From Hanleya hanleyi (lineage: Eukaryota; Mollusca; Polyplacophora; Lepidopleurida; Hanleyidae), in the NCBI GenBank assembly GCA_036873755.1, contig JAVTVY010018814.1, positions 18,915-82,914 on the forward strand: a stretch of DNA of 64,000 nt. The letters are read 5' to 3'. Positions within the stretch are counted from its first letter, which is position 1, and every line of letters starts with the position of its first letter. A program made the translations under genes and the position numbers. Positions 48,050 through 58,768 of this stretch are shown here, piece by piece. Under the pieces are notes generated by a model. It did no database searches. It saw nothing but the letters and a program-made list of their open reading frames with translations, and had not been told where the DNA came from.

Positions 48050-49050
48050 TACATCGTGTGGGTTTCATGCCGGTGAAGGTGTTAACGTCTGCTTGTGAAA
48101 TTTGATTCCAGATAGCTGAGTCAGGCAAATCCGTCGCTACCTGGAACGAACGATGCTTATTTCTTATTCTGTATAGATTGCGTCAACACGTTCGGTTTTA
48201 GCAAAATCCTTTGGTGTAAAAACAACACACAGGAAATCGATGGGGGAAGGGGTAATAACTATAAATGTGAGTTAGTATGAAAGAAACTCACTTCTCATCT
48301 CCAGAGGGGAATCAGTGTTGAATCAGTGTGAAATATTTTAACGCCGATATTCTTCTAGAAAGGTTTTCATGGACGACGACTGAAAATTGATCTAGACGCT
48401 TGTATTTCAAGCGCAGGCAGCTGTGAAGCATTGCAACTGTCAGAGATCGAACAGAAGTTTTATTGGGTTTACTTCAACGGCATTAATTTGGCTATGGTAA
48501 GTCTACCCCAAAATCATTCCAGACAAAGCGGTTAACGCTCTTGGGTGATTTGATTGGGCCAAAGATCATCAAAACTATAGCCATTTCTGGGAAAACTCAG
48601 GTATCGTTAAGAATTTTAGTGGTGGATTACTGATATAAGCACGTGACAAAAGCTGCTATAAACTATTATTTTCGAAATTCAATAGCAATTTTGAACTCAA
48701 AAGTATAGATAATATGGACCCGGTAATAGCAGATCCCAAGGTGTTGTTTTGTCTTGTGGGTGGGTGTATCTTACATCCACTGTCCATGTGATTGATACTG
48801 ATATTATTTAGTAAGTACGATAATGCATTTTTCTCACGGAAAATCTATATGACTGGAGGGAATAGGGTGTTGAATGTACACATGTAAGCATCGTATTTAG
48901 TCTTAAGAAACATTGAGTTGAGTCCTTAGATTTCGTGTTTATTTGGCTATGAGAAATGGGCTATTTATCCATTTTACAACCCATAATACAGGAAGCGTTT
49001 CGACAGACACAATATGCAGGTTTACGTATGGCTTAGATATCGTTCACTCG

Positions 49051-49112
49051 TGTCGTCGTGATATAGCTGAAATATTGTTGAAAGCGACGTTAAATTCTAT
49101 TCACTCACTCAC
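49051..49112 (+). mobile_element. 62-bp retroposon with 11-bp target duplication
   Basis: The insert (ATATAGCTGAAATATTGTTG, AAGCGACGTTAAATTC, tail of ACTC repeats) is flanked by TCGTTCACTCG on both sides (49040-49050 and 49113-49123). The B copies at 45990 and 60990 lack it. The sequence resembles a very common short repeat I remember from abalone and related gastropods. Confidence 0.75.
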
Positions 49113-49340
49113 TCGTTCACTCGGGTCATATTTCAACATTATGGACGAATTGAGATTCGGGATTAGCTGATTTTTATCCAACTGGCACTTTGTCCACTTC
49201 TTCCTTGATTCATAGCGTTCCAACTTGAGGAAGGGTCTGCTGGTCTCCTGGATATCAGTTCTGACGCTGGTAAATCTACGTAGATTCATCTAGACAACCA
49301 TGGAATCCACGGTCGCAGAACCGATATTACATGCAATATC

Positions 49341-51309
49341 GTGTCTTTTTCTCCTTGATAGCAAGCAGAGTATATACAACAAAAAACTGATCACAAAAAG
49401 CCTTTTGTTCGTCACGATGCAAAGATGTCTAACCGAGATAAAGATGATGAATCATTAAACAAAATCATAAACTTCCGCCTGAAATTATGGGATACCCGGT
49501 ATGGTATCACACTGTGTTTTGTAGTATCACTTTTATCTTCAAGTTCAATATTTCGGTCTAGTGGAAGTTTGCACATTGTAAATGTAGATAATCGGTACAT
49601 TACAATTGAAAAACATCTTTCGATAGCATAGTGTATTCTCAAACAAAATGTCGAAACAGAATTGGCCAAAAATCAAAGTTAATAATGTCGCGTAATAGCA
49701 TAACATCTAACATTCACATTAGAGAATATCACTGAGTTTTCTATATATATTGCGGAAAGAGTAGTGGACATGGTTGTACCCCGCCCAGGTACTCTGCAAA
49801 CAGAATCGTCAATTCTGGTGCAATATCACATAGGATGTACGCTGCTGGGGCCATCCAGTCTGTGAAAACCACAAAAAGATAAACAGTTTAAAAATAACGA
49901 GATATTAACGTTGTGATAGGAAATATGGTAAATACGTGTATTCATTGAAGTCCTCGTAAACGTTTCCTCTCGAGGTCAAGGGTATATACACTGTAAATCA
50001 AAATACATACATTTCCTTTATCGCAGAATCTGTGTGTATCGCGAACAAATTAGGATTTTAAATAATTTTATTTAGTGTTAGTGTTTCCAGTATCATTGAA
50101 ATATATATGACCCTCCGATAAACTGGTACCTAGGGTGTTTTCAATATTCAAGGTTGTGGAAGTACCAAATGTCTCTACAGTTGTATAGGTCAGTGCTTGC
50201 CATAGACAGTTACGAAAAAGCGGCAGTGAGATAATGCCAACTCTAAAATTCATCTTATAGAGTGAATACGTCTGTCGATAGAAGTACAACATCACTTGTA
50301 CGTTGTCTATCTGAAATCAGCAGAGAGCTCGTCCAATCAGAGGAGGCAAATCATACGACTGGGTCTAACGTCACCTGCTTCCGTGACTAAATTAAGGTCG
50401 AGTTGATGCACTACTTGTCCACGTTGACGGTGGACGCTGTGATATCATGATTTTAAACCTTCCCTTTTATATCGGAGCCTCCTAATTTAAATCTCTTTCC
50501 ACCCATCGTTATCCAAATGAGGACACCGACTAAGGCTCACTTGTATAAACAAGATATATATTTTCGACGACATTGAAAACAACTAGAGGTTATCTTCTTT
50601 TCTGCCTTCCCGATTCCATGCACACTTTCGTTGGTCTGGCTCCACCACTCAGTTTTTCTACAGCATTCTATTGGCAACTGTTGACCACTTGTATATGTCA
50701 GTGTTTATTAGTTAGGGTGTTTATCAGTTGAGGATGTTGGTGCTAAGTGTTCCAAGCGATAATGGTATATCTTGCAAGATTGGACACAGGAAGTCCTTGT
50801 GGATGCTAGCTATTAAAGCTGTCTAACGAATATTATAGACTTAGGGGCTATTTTAGTAATATGGCCCGGATATTCCCTTTCCTCTGTTATTTCGATATCA
50901 TTTCCCGCAGTGTTATAGGGTTGTACTTTTGCGATTTCAGTTACAGCTTGTGATATAGCTGACGACTTAAGAAGAAAATTACTATATGCAAGCGAATACC
51001 GATTTGAGACTATTGATTCAAGCAGGAAAATGATTGTCCCCAAGCGTCTTATTACGATCAATCAGCTTTCTAACCTTAAGTGTAAACACTTTTTTCTCTT
51101 TCTGGCTGCCAAAATCTTCGAACCAGATATTGATTTGGTGTTTTTAGAGGGGGGCTATATCTCGTCCCGATGCATTACCTGAAAAGTACGAAAGAAAATA
51201 ATGTAATCGCTTACAAGAAAATAAGGCATTGCATTATGTAGATTTCCCTATCTGTATTAGTTACTCATCTTGGCAGCTTTATTGATTTACTAAGTCATGG
51301 CAATCGTCA
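49341..51309. other. Non-coding stretch, nothing recognised
   Basis: No supported exon. ORFs at 49412-49669 (-) and 50813-51061 (-) lack motifs. A weak PLE-tail string (GGCAACTGTTGACCACTTG) lies at about 50670. Confidence 0.35.
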
Positions 51310-51600
51310 GATCCGACATTCAATATTCAGTCGTCACCTGTAAAAGAATATCTGCGTCAATAATCGAAAGACCTATTTCGCACCAATTCCATATGTGTAT
51401 GAAATATAAATAATAAAAACACGAGATGATTTCCTATAATAAAGAAGTGGTCAACAGCTTTCTTATGTTGCCAGCAAGACATTATGTTTTACACACAATC
51501 TTAGTCACTGACCATTATTCTTTATCCAAATGAATTTCGATTTCTTTTCCAGTGTATGTATTTCAGTCTCGCTTTGACTGTGATAGTTGTTTTGAACACT
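51310..51600 (-). mobile_element. PLE tail copy, divergent subfamily
   Basis: Read on the + strand: CCGACATTCAATATTCAGTCG, GTGGTCAACAGCTTTC, GCCAGCAAGACATTATG and TATTTCAGTCTCGCTTTGAC, the reverse of tail plus core hairpin region. It runs directly into a subfamily C element. Confidence 0.65.
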
Positions 51601-51609
51601 ATGGAGATG

Positions 51610-52320
51610 TAATTAAACACATAAATGTGGTGGGAAAAGATGACGATGTACTGACTACACTCTCAGAAATATTCAGGGAATATTCTTGAACAGATCAGGC
51701 TGCACATCCACAACTCAATTTCAGGGATTTTTTTTCTGGAATCCAGGGATAATTTCCTGAAATTCATGTGTATCACTCATGAATTAAAGCTAAATTACCT
51801 GAATTTTAGGGGATTTTACGTACCTGAATAGGGTCGGGACTTTACTAATCAGGGTGGTAAATTTGCGTGAAATTCAGGGAAAATCCTCTCATTCAGAGAT
51901 CTTTCTTTCTGAAATTCAGGAAATTATCCCTGGATTTCAGGCAAAATATCTGAAATTGACTTGTGGATGTGCAGCCTGATCTATTCAGGATTATTCCCTG
52001 AATATTTCTGAGAGTGTAGAAGTCATACGACCTCACAGGCCATTATCTGACTGCATATCGGAAAATTATCCCAGTGATGATTTGCATCTCAACCAGATTT
52101 TCATTATAGATATTCATGTAAACATATTAAATGGCATGCTCACAAGGACCCTGTCCTGTCACCGGCTTGAGCAGTATTAGATAAAAATATCCAACAACAA
52201 TGATGTAAAAACCCTATCAAGTCATCTGATGGAAGAGTGATGAACTCTGTGACCATCAGATAGAAAAAAAACGGCCCAAACGGGGAAAATACTAGTAGAA
52301 TGCAAGTTCTTATTCAGAAC
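51610..52320 (-). mobile_element. Subfamily C element, copy 3, split by a MITE
   Basis: The flanks of the MITE (AAAAGATGACGATGTACTGAC and GAAGTCATACGACC) join into the sequence seen uninterrupted at 55135-55165. Right of it, ATCCCAGTGATGATTTGCAT, CACCGGCTTGAGCAGTATTAG and CAAACGGGGAAAATACTAG match 55236-55450. Confidence 0.75.
51658..52016. mobile_element. 359-bp TA-flanked MITE with long inverted termini
   Basis: The ends CACTCTCAGAAATATTCAGG and CCTGAATATTTCTGAGAGTG are exact inverted copies, and similarity extends inward about 100 bp (AGATCAGGCTGCACATCCAC against GTGGATGTGCAGCCTGATCT). TA flanks both ends (51656-51657 and 52017-52018). The interior is rich in CTGAAATTCAGG-type palindromes. 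TA duplication fits Tc1/mariner-type mobilisation. The termini share a CTCT(C/T) start with the 240-bp MITE at 12.5 kb. Confidence 0.9.
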
Positions 52321-52625
52321 ACAAGTCTGTGAAGTCCGACGCCGGTGTGGAAGCAACCGTGGTCCGCCAGATATGAGGGTCCGGGGACCGTGGTATCTGG
52401 ATCTGGGTGCCCGAAGGGCACCCAGATCCAGATACGAAAGTCCTCCCTCGGAAACAGTTGTCCTCCTATCAGCAGAAACCAGGGTCCTGATATCGTTAGT
52501 GTCCGGGTCACTGAAATCTAGACAGGAATGTCCCTTCTCATATATATAGGGCCCGGACCATGGCATCTGGCGGACTATGGGCGCTTCCACAGCTATGGAA
52601 GTCCTCAGAGTCCGGCATACCTCAG
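52320..52625. repeat. GC-rich foldback sequence with a 20-bp perfect hairpin
   Basis: GTATCTGGATCTGGGTGCCC (52393-52412), loop GAA, then its exact complement (52416-52435). Around it, GGTCCGCCAGATA (about 52360) faces ATCTGGCGGAC (about 52565), and GGTCCGGGGACCGTGG pairs with GGGCCCGGACCATGG. CCTCAGAGTCCGG is repeated directly at about 52603 and 52620. Markedly GC-richer than its surroundings; family unknown. Confidence 0.75.
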
Positions 52626-52689
52626 AGTCCGGTTGACCTATATATGACACTGAGGGAATAGTAAAGACTAGAAATTCTGAACAGAGGTT

Positions 52690-52800
52690 CGGCCAGCAAA
52701 TCGGTGGTGCAGTGGGTAAAGGCATAGACGATAGACAGTACAGCAGAAGGTAAGATTGTGGGTTCGATCCTAGTCGGGGTCAGTTGAAAATGTTTGATTT
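52690..52800 (+). mobile_element. tRNA-derived SINE head
   Basis: A-box-like TGGTGCAGTGGGTAAAGG and B box GGGTTCGATCC (about 52760-52770) are followed by TAGTCGGGGTCA, the usual mollusc SINE head ending. The body is not present, so it is truncated or a different family from 34.75 kb. A real tRNA is unlikely: spacing and arms do not fit. Confidence 0.6.
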
Positions 52801-53103
52801 TCTGCATTTCTCATGTACAGCTTTAGTACGTCTTGTAAAGTTATACCGTCGCATCTTTGTTAAATATATATATATTTTTTTAGAAAAAATAATTTTATGT
52901 ATTTAAGTCAATATACATATTTACGGTGACCCAAATACGACATGCTATTAATTTTAGTTTTGTATAGATATATATTTTTCATTTTGGGTGGGGGGGGGAT
53001 TGTTTCACTCTTTTCTCTCCACCCAGGTTCAAACGTTTTCACCGGGGTGAAAAGGTTTCCACCTGGGCGCAAACGTTATCACCCTGGTGGAAACCTGTTT
53101 TAA

Positions 53104-54180
53104 CCCTATCTGGCCTGGGCGATTTGGGGGGTATCGCAGCCTTGGGGGCGGGGCGGCAAGTGCTCCCCCCCTCCTATATATTTTCTCTACCACTAGGGCT
53201 AGAGCGCTGAAACTTACCACGCAGTATCTTGGGTTCAAGATCTACCGGGAAATGTAAAAAAATCCAAGATGGCCGCCGTCACACTGACGTCATCTTCTCG
53301 GAAGCCATTTTTCGGGTTTTTGGGGTCGATTTTTCGAAATTTTCATTTTTCCGATTTTTTTCCTCGAAAAAAATAAAATAAAATATAGAATAATTAGTTT
53401 TGCATAAATAAAATACTTTCAAGGCGTTTTAGGCAAGGAAAATGTGAAGAAATGGAGCGAAATATTGAAAATAGTTTCTGTGTACCTGATCAGGTATTTA
53501 TAAAAGCTGACCAGACCCATGTCATCCTTAGATCCTGCCGATAGTCTGCGATATTTGGCCAACAATATCGACAAGTACGAAGCCGGGAAAAGTCAGCAAG
53601 AGAAACGTTCCATACGTCGAGCTGCTCAAGGGAATTTTCTGGTAGCAGTATGCCAACAAAATTCCGTTGTTTTGATCATTGAAAGTGAATATATTTATTA
53701 TGAGTTTTATCTTTGATTGTTTGAGCGAGATACTATTCTTTTTTGGTATAACCCATTTACATAGAAATGCGAAAAGTGAGTCCTTGTGACCCGCAATTAA
53801 TATATTTTGTGGACTTTATATATTGCGAATATGTATACATTACCGGTAGTTCAACCTAAGGCGCTCGCAAACTAATGGTGTATTCGTGACAAACACCGGG
53901 TATATTTGCCTATTCCATCCAAGATTGAGTAAGGGTGGCCCATAGGGGACATCGATAATATTTTTTTCTTCATTTTTTTATTACATTTTCTGCATTCATT
54001 GGGGATGTTCTTGATTTTCGCCTATTTTCTATACAAACAAATTTTAGTTTATCACATGTTTTCTTTTTGGTAACGTCGTCATAATTGACTTGATCATTTT
54101 TGTTCCAACGAAAACCAAACAAAACAGCAGAGTAAATCGATTTTTTGATGGCGAATGTCCCTCCCCCAGTCCTGGTAGGG
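53104..54180. mobile_element. 1,077-bp piggyBac-like element, longest copy here
   Basis: TTAA on both sides (53100-53103 and 54181-54184), termini CCCTATCTGGCCTG and CAGTCCTGGTAGGG. The left 300 bp match 38211-38500 (GTATCGCAGCCTTGGGGGCG, AAGATGGCCGCCG, ACTGACGTCATC). The middle is absent from the short copies and contains a 65-codon ORF (53519-53716, start MSSLDPADSLRYLANNID) that I do not recognise. It may be an intermediate between the MITEs and their autonomous parent, or a MITE that captured sequence. Confidence 0.8.
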
Positions 54181-54184
54181 TTAA

Positions 54185-54674
54185 ACAAGGAACTGTTTCC
54201 ATAAAATAGTCCAAGATATATAGAAAACATGCAAATTTGACCCCGTCTTTGGAAGACCCACGGAATATGCCGTTAAAAGAATACAACTTAGTGGCCTAGT
54301 TACCCCCACTGAATGGCAGCTTCCACACCTTTACAGAACAATTACATATCGCCACTTGCATTCGTGGAAACAGAAGAACGTGTTATTTCTCGTGTTGACT
54401 TGTTGTAACGTATGCTCGCCAATATGTTGTATTCTTCATTGTACTGAACATGCTCCCACCGGACAAGCAAAGAGGCGCAAAACCACGAGGAAAAGCCCTT
54501 AGGTGTGATGCAGTCTTACCTGGCTATTTCTTACCATAAATTTCAAGATTTTCTGTTAAAATTATCTTGTTTTTTCATTTCATTTTCGTCACTCACCTCC
54601 TGAGTAGGAGGGAGAGACAGAGAGATGGGACAACCGATGACGTCAACAGGTCACTTTCGGCTGACCTTTGTGAG
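54185..54674. other. Non-coding stretch, nothing recognised
   Basis: No exon or shared repeat noticed between the piggyBac-like element and the inverted repeat at 54675. Confidence 0.4.
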
Positions 54675-54794
54675 GTCACTCCCGGTTCCGGTCACGTGAT
54701 CGGAAGTGCACAATAGTGGAAATGCGCACAATAGCGGAAATCATGTGCAGGGTTAAAGGTCACTTTATGTCACATGACCGGAACCGGAAGTGAC
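54675..54794. repeat. Inverted repeat, 25-bp arms, 70-bp spacer
   Basis: Left arm 54675-54699 (GTCACTCCCGGTTCCGGTCA...) and right arm 54770-54794 are inverted copies with two mismatches. The spacer holds a direct duplication (GCACAATAGTGGAAAT / GCACAATAGCGGAAAT). Possible MITE core; outer ends not identified. Confidence 0.7.
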
Positions 54795-54992
54795 TTCAAA
54801 CGGAAAAGATCTTTTGGCGCCACCTGTCGGAAGTAGGTCAATAACGCGGTAACTCCCCTTTCTATACTACTCCCTGGTGACCTGAATGACCGACGGACAA
54901 TTAAATCCAGATCTTAGTGTCTTGGGACACTTACGTCTAGACGCGAGTGTCCCCCGGACACTGGATGCATGGGGCCACCGTTTCCGTCACAC

Positions 54993-55060
54993 CGGTCAAG
55001 CGCTTCATTTTCTACCATATTAACCACAGTCACAAACTACAATCATAATGATTTGTACAG
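54993..55060 (-). mobile_element. SINE 3' end fragment
   Basis: TCAAGCGCTTCATTTTCTACC, TATTAACCACAGTCACAAAC and TACAATCATAATGATTTGTAC are the reverse complement of the last 70 bp of the SINE at 34751-35085. 5' truncated. Confidence 0.8.
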
Positions 55061-55094
55061 AGAGCTAGCCTCTGGGACGATCAGAATCTAACCA

Positions 55095-55480
55095 CATACA
55101 AATAACAATTAAACGCAACATATAAATGTGATAGAAAAGATGCGCACGTACTGACAAGAAGTCCTACTATCCACAGGTCAATACTCTGACTGCATATCTA
55201 AACGCACCAAAAGAACCAAACATTATCCCAGTGATGATTTATATCTCAGTCACGCTTTTATTGTAGATGTTCATGTAGACATCTTTAATGGCATGTGCAC
55301 ACAACCCCTAGCACCGGCTGGAACAGTATTAGATATAATCATCCAAGAACAATGATGTGATAGCCCTATCAATTCATCTGATGGAAAGCGATGAACTGTG
55401 TGACCGTTATGATAGAAGAAACGGTCCAAACGGGGAAAATATTAGTAGAATGCAAGTTTCGTTCAGAACACAAGTAAAAC
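55095..55480 (-). mobile_element. Subfamily C element, copy 4
   Basis: Uninterrupted counterpart of 51610-52320. It has CGTACTGACAAGAAGTCC at 55148 (empty site), ATATCTCAGTCACGCTTTTA (core), CCTAGCACCGGCTGGAACAG and CAAACGGGGAAAATATTAG. Core hairpin arms are partly decayed here. Confidence 0.75.
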
Positions 55481-55487
55481 ACATGAT

Positions 55488-55815
55488 ATTCAAACGGCCC
55501 CTTTCAACGGGTTAAGCGGAATTAGACACACGTTACGAATCTTGCACGCTTCGTATTTTACCGTAAGTTTATGATATGTATCACATAATTTGTGAAGCAT
55601 TGAATGGAGGCGTTTGGTGGTATTACAAGCGTCTAGTCCGTCATTCATAATCCAGCCGTCGTCCATTAGAGAATATCCGCGTCCATAATCCAAAGACCTA
55701 TTCCACTTTCCATATAACAGCATTAGCACCAAATTCAAAAAGACAATCATAGTATACAAAAACATAGGCTTGTTTCCTGCAAGAGAGAAGCGGTCAACAG
55801 TTTTCAATGATGCCG
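55488..55815 (-). mobile_element. PLE head-to-tail junction: tail joined to a second unit
   Basis: On the minus strand, a complete tail (from ATTGAAAACTGTTGACCG to GACTAGACGCTTGTAATA) is followed at once by CCACCAAACGCCTCCATTC, the same start as the 469-bp unit at 27319-27787, and then by the ORF end (KLTVKYEACK) and core start. A 105-codon frame crosses the junction by chance. Tail-to-head joins are expected for PLEs with pseudo-LTRs. Confidence 0.75.
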
Positions 55816-57474
55816 AACCCTGTTTGACAAGTTTCTGTCCGACACATGATTCATTGATAAAGAGGAATTACTTAGTAACGATGACAAATGTCCTTTCGCG
55901 AAGTTCAGCTTCCATTGACCAGTCGTCGCTAATCTCGATATTTTTTTCTAAAACCAGCTCTATGTTGTTATTTAATAGTGAGAAGCATTGTACATCCCAC
56001 GAGAGATTGTTGACACACAACCCGAGTTGCTTACAATTAATTACTTAAAATTAGCAGATTTAATTATCTTTCTACTCATCAATATATTCCAGCGAACTAC
56101 AGTGAGCGATTAGTGCTATAAATGTCGAATGTTAGTTTCCGGAGCGATATTATGATAGATATCGATGAAATATAAGTTCGATTACATTGTATACAGACTA
56201 TCTCTGTGTTTCAATTATCTATAATACTTGCACTTTTTCTAGTAAAAAATAGCATGTCCAGTCTAAGTATTGATACAAATGTTTTAGAACCATCTTAGAA
56301 AATGGACACCAGGGAACGGGACTGCATATCAAAAACAAGTCGTTACCACATATTAGTTCACCCGTGCTGAGAATCTTAGGAACCTAATTTTCGTACGCCA
56401 TATGGCTTTCTATTATGGTCGATAAATCTTATATCCGCATGACGTCAACATGTTGAGTTATTTTAATGCAGAGCTATCTGTTAAATGGCTTTGTTGTGTT
56501 AGCCTGGTTTACTTGATTGTATAACGAACAAATAAGTGCTTTGTCAATAACCTGGCAATGTCGTTGTAGTAAAAGCCGTTGAAACCCCGTTTGCTATAAA
56601 ATACTGAAGTAGATGAAAAATATTGGCGTTTCTATACTGAAAGGATTGGAATGTCAAACTCTGTCTGCAAAGCTTCAGGCTATCAGGAATATTTTATATC
56701 TCTATTTCAAATGACTTAAATAGCTAACACCAAATAGTTTAAATATGGTTGAATGTAAAAATGTAAGTTTACCTCATTCAAGAAATGTCAGCAACCAGCT
56801 AGATATTTGAAATAAAACTGCATCATGTCACCTTAAAAGTTTTGTTCGCCGTTGTGCGGAAAAGATCTCCCGATTATGAACGAGGAATTTGGAAACTGAC
56901 GACTGCTACTGAAAATAGGATATTAGGAGTTTAGTCAGTCACAAATTTTTCGGCTTAGCAAACGTCAGAACGTGGCGTATTGACTTTATTTGATGTGGAG
57001 ATGATGCCAGGACAAATTTATATTCTGATCCTGCAAATTCTAAACATGCAGCAACTTCCTCGTGGATCTTGTTCCGAAGATTTCAGGTAAATAACGAACA
57101 CCAAGAAATGAAAAAAGATTATAAATCTACACAAGCTATAAAATTTTACTCAAGAGAAAATGCGGAGAATTCAGAAAAATAGCCATCAATTATGTGTTTG
57201 TGGTCAAATTGTCCACCATGAGAGGCTAGAAAGTCCACCATCCTAAGTACAGGATAACTCGTACATTGTTAAAGACCTCACTGAAATCGATGGGGTAATG
57301 AAATTAAATGAGATTTGGTGGAAATAGGAAAAATTATTCTCTGACCAAGTACTTGTTATCGTGTAAGTGGAAATCGGTGACCCATCAAACGGGAATGAAG
57401 AAGTGTGACAAGGGTGAAACCGTACGAGATCTGTTAACACTTCGCCGAGTTATTTCAATGAAGGTTTGCAAACG
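55816..57474. other. Non-coding stretch, nothing recognised
   Basis: No supported exon; ORFs at 55770-56048 and 57308-57553 carry no recognised domain. Confidence 0.35.
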
Positions 57475-57860
57475 TAAGCCGTCGCGAAGCATTGAGTTCG
57501 GCAGCTACAGCCATCGAACAGAAGTTATATCGGCTTTACATCAACGATATTAAGGAATTTAAGAGGAGATATTCCACCCAGAAACCCTCCAAGACAAAAC
57601 GATTACCGCTCTTGTGTGATTGGACTGTGTCGAAAGCCATCAAAACTAGAAGTATCTCGATGTGGCGCTGAGGGCTGAGCAGTCATACAGATAATATGAT
57701 ATAGATAACATGATAACCGATTCCATGATGTCTTTTTCACTTTTGTGGAAGCCTGTGTTATCGATAGCTGGCATTACTTGGAAAACACGATAATAGATTC
57801 TTCCAACAAAAAATATTGATTTGGCTGCAGGAAACATCATCGATATTACGGTCGACTTAT
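57475..57860. repeat. B repeat, partial copy
   Basis: CGAAGCATTGAGTTCGGC, ATCGAACAGAAGTTATATCG, TACATCAACGATATTAAG, AAACGATTACCGCTCTTG and ACACGATAATAGATTCTTCC keep the order of the B segments at 48425-48850, with internal deletions. Confidence 0.6.
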
Positions 57861-58084
57861 ATCTCATCCAGAAACTCTCTCAAACAAAACGAATTATTCG
57901 ATTTGAGGCCCGTGTGATAAGTGTCCCTTTTCCTATCTTTTTAATAAGTGACGAGTGTCCGTACTCAGGACACATCTGGGGACGTGTGTCCTAGCAGGGT
58001 TACAAGATACATGTAGGAACCGGACACCCTTAGCCATGGGACATTCAGATCTGGAGTATCCAGCGTCGAGGTTGCAGGAATTAG

Positions 58085-58768
58085 GTCTTTCTAATCCGAG
58101 GAATCCACCGTATTCTCGGGTCTCAATGTAAGGTGTCGACGAATGCTTTCCTGTAGGGTCACATGGTTGCTTTTTAGTCGCCAGACGTCATAAAATTTTC
58201 CCACCTCTTGCATATCGCTCCATTTTATTACCTGTATATGGTAGCATTCTGCTGGTGGACTGTTAGTCCCCGAGGCCCGCCCTCTGTACATGGCACTCGA
58301 CAAATATATGTAGATTTATTGTTTCGGTGGAAAATCTAAGCCGTACGACGTCAGACATTACAGGCTAGTTTTTCTAGGTTTCTTGTATTCACCAGGTTAC
58401 CTCATGTTAAACCGTTTACTCCATCAGACATCCATGATGCTCATCCATTAACATCAGAAGAGTTGTTTGAGCTGATCTGTCATCACAGCTCCCGAATTAG
58501 CGTATCTAATTCCACTTAAGCCGGTGCTAGGGGCCGTATGAATACTTCATAGTCTCCACATGAACATCTGCAATAAAAGCGCAGCTGAGATACTAAGGCT
58601 AGCATTCAGTCTGAATGTGAGGTGCCGGGGGAAGCTTTTCTGTAGAGTCATGGAATTGCTTTTTAGTCGCCAGACGTCGTCAATTTTTCCCACCATTTGC
58701 ATATCGCTCCAATTTGAACTATGGACGCGGAAATTCAAAACATTGAATGACGGACTAGACACTTGTAT
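58085..58768 (+). mobile_element. Subfamily D element, head-to-tail partial dimer with PLE tail end
   Basis: TTGCTTTTTAGTCGCCAGACG recurs at 58167 and 58656, a 489-bp period. The junction reads CGCTCCATTTTATTACCTG, as in the 6.1 kb copy. The core (GTATCTAATTCCACTTAAGC, GCCGGTGCTAGGGGCC) and hairpin (58565-58587) are intact. After the second D end (58719), the terminal PLE tail follows: CTATGGACGCGGAAATTC, then GACGGACTAGACACTTGTA. Confidence 0.8.

Larger units (their letters stand above)
46804..49340. repeat. A+B repeat, copy 3
   Basis: It starts midway through A (TTTATTTATTCAGTATCAC) immediately after the PLE terminus and continues through B to CATGGAATCCACGG. It is interrupted by element E (47807-48049) and a 62-bp retroposon (49051-49112). 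A scrap of PLE tail (ATGGACGACGACTG, then TAGACGCTTGTATTTC) lies at 48368-48407. Confidence 0.75.
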
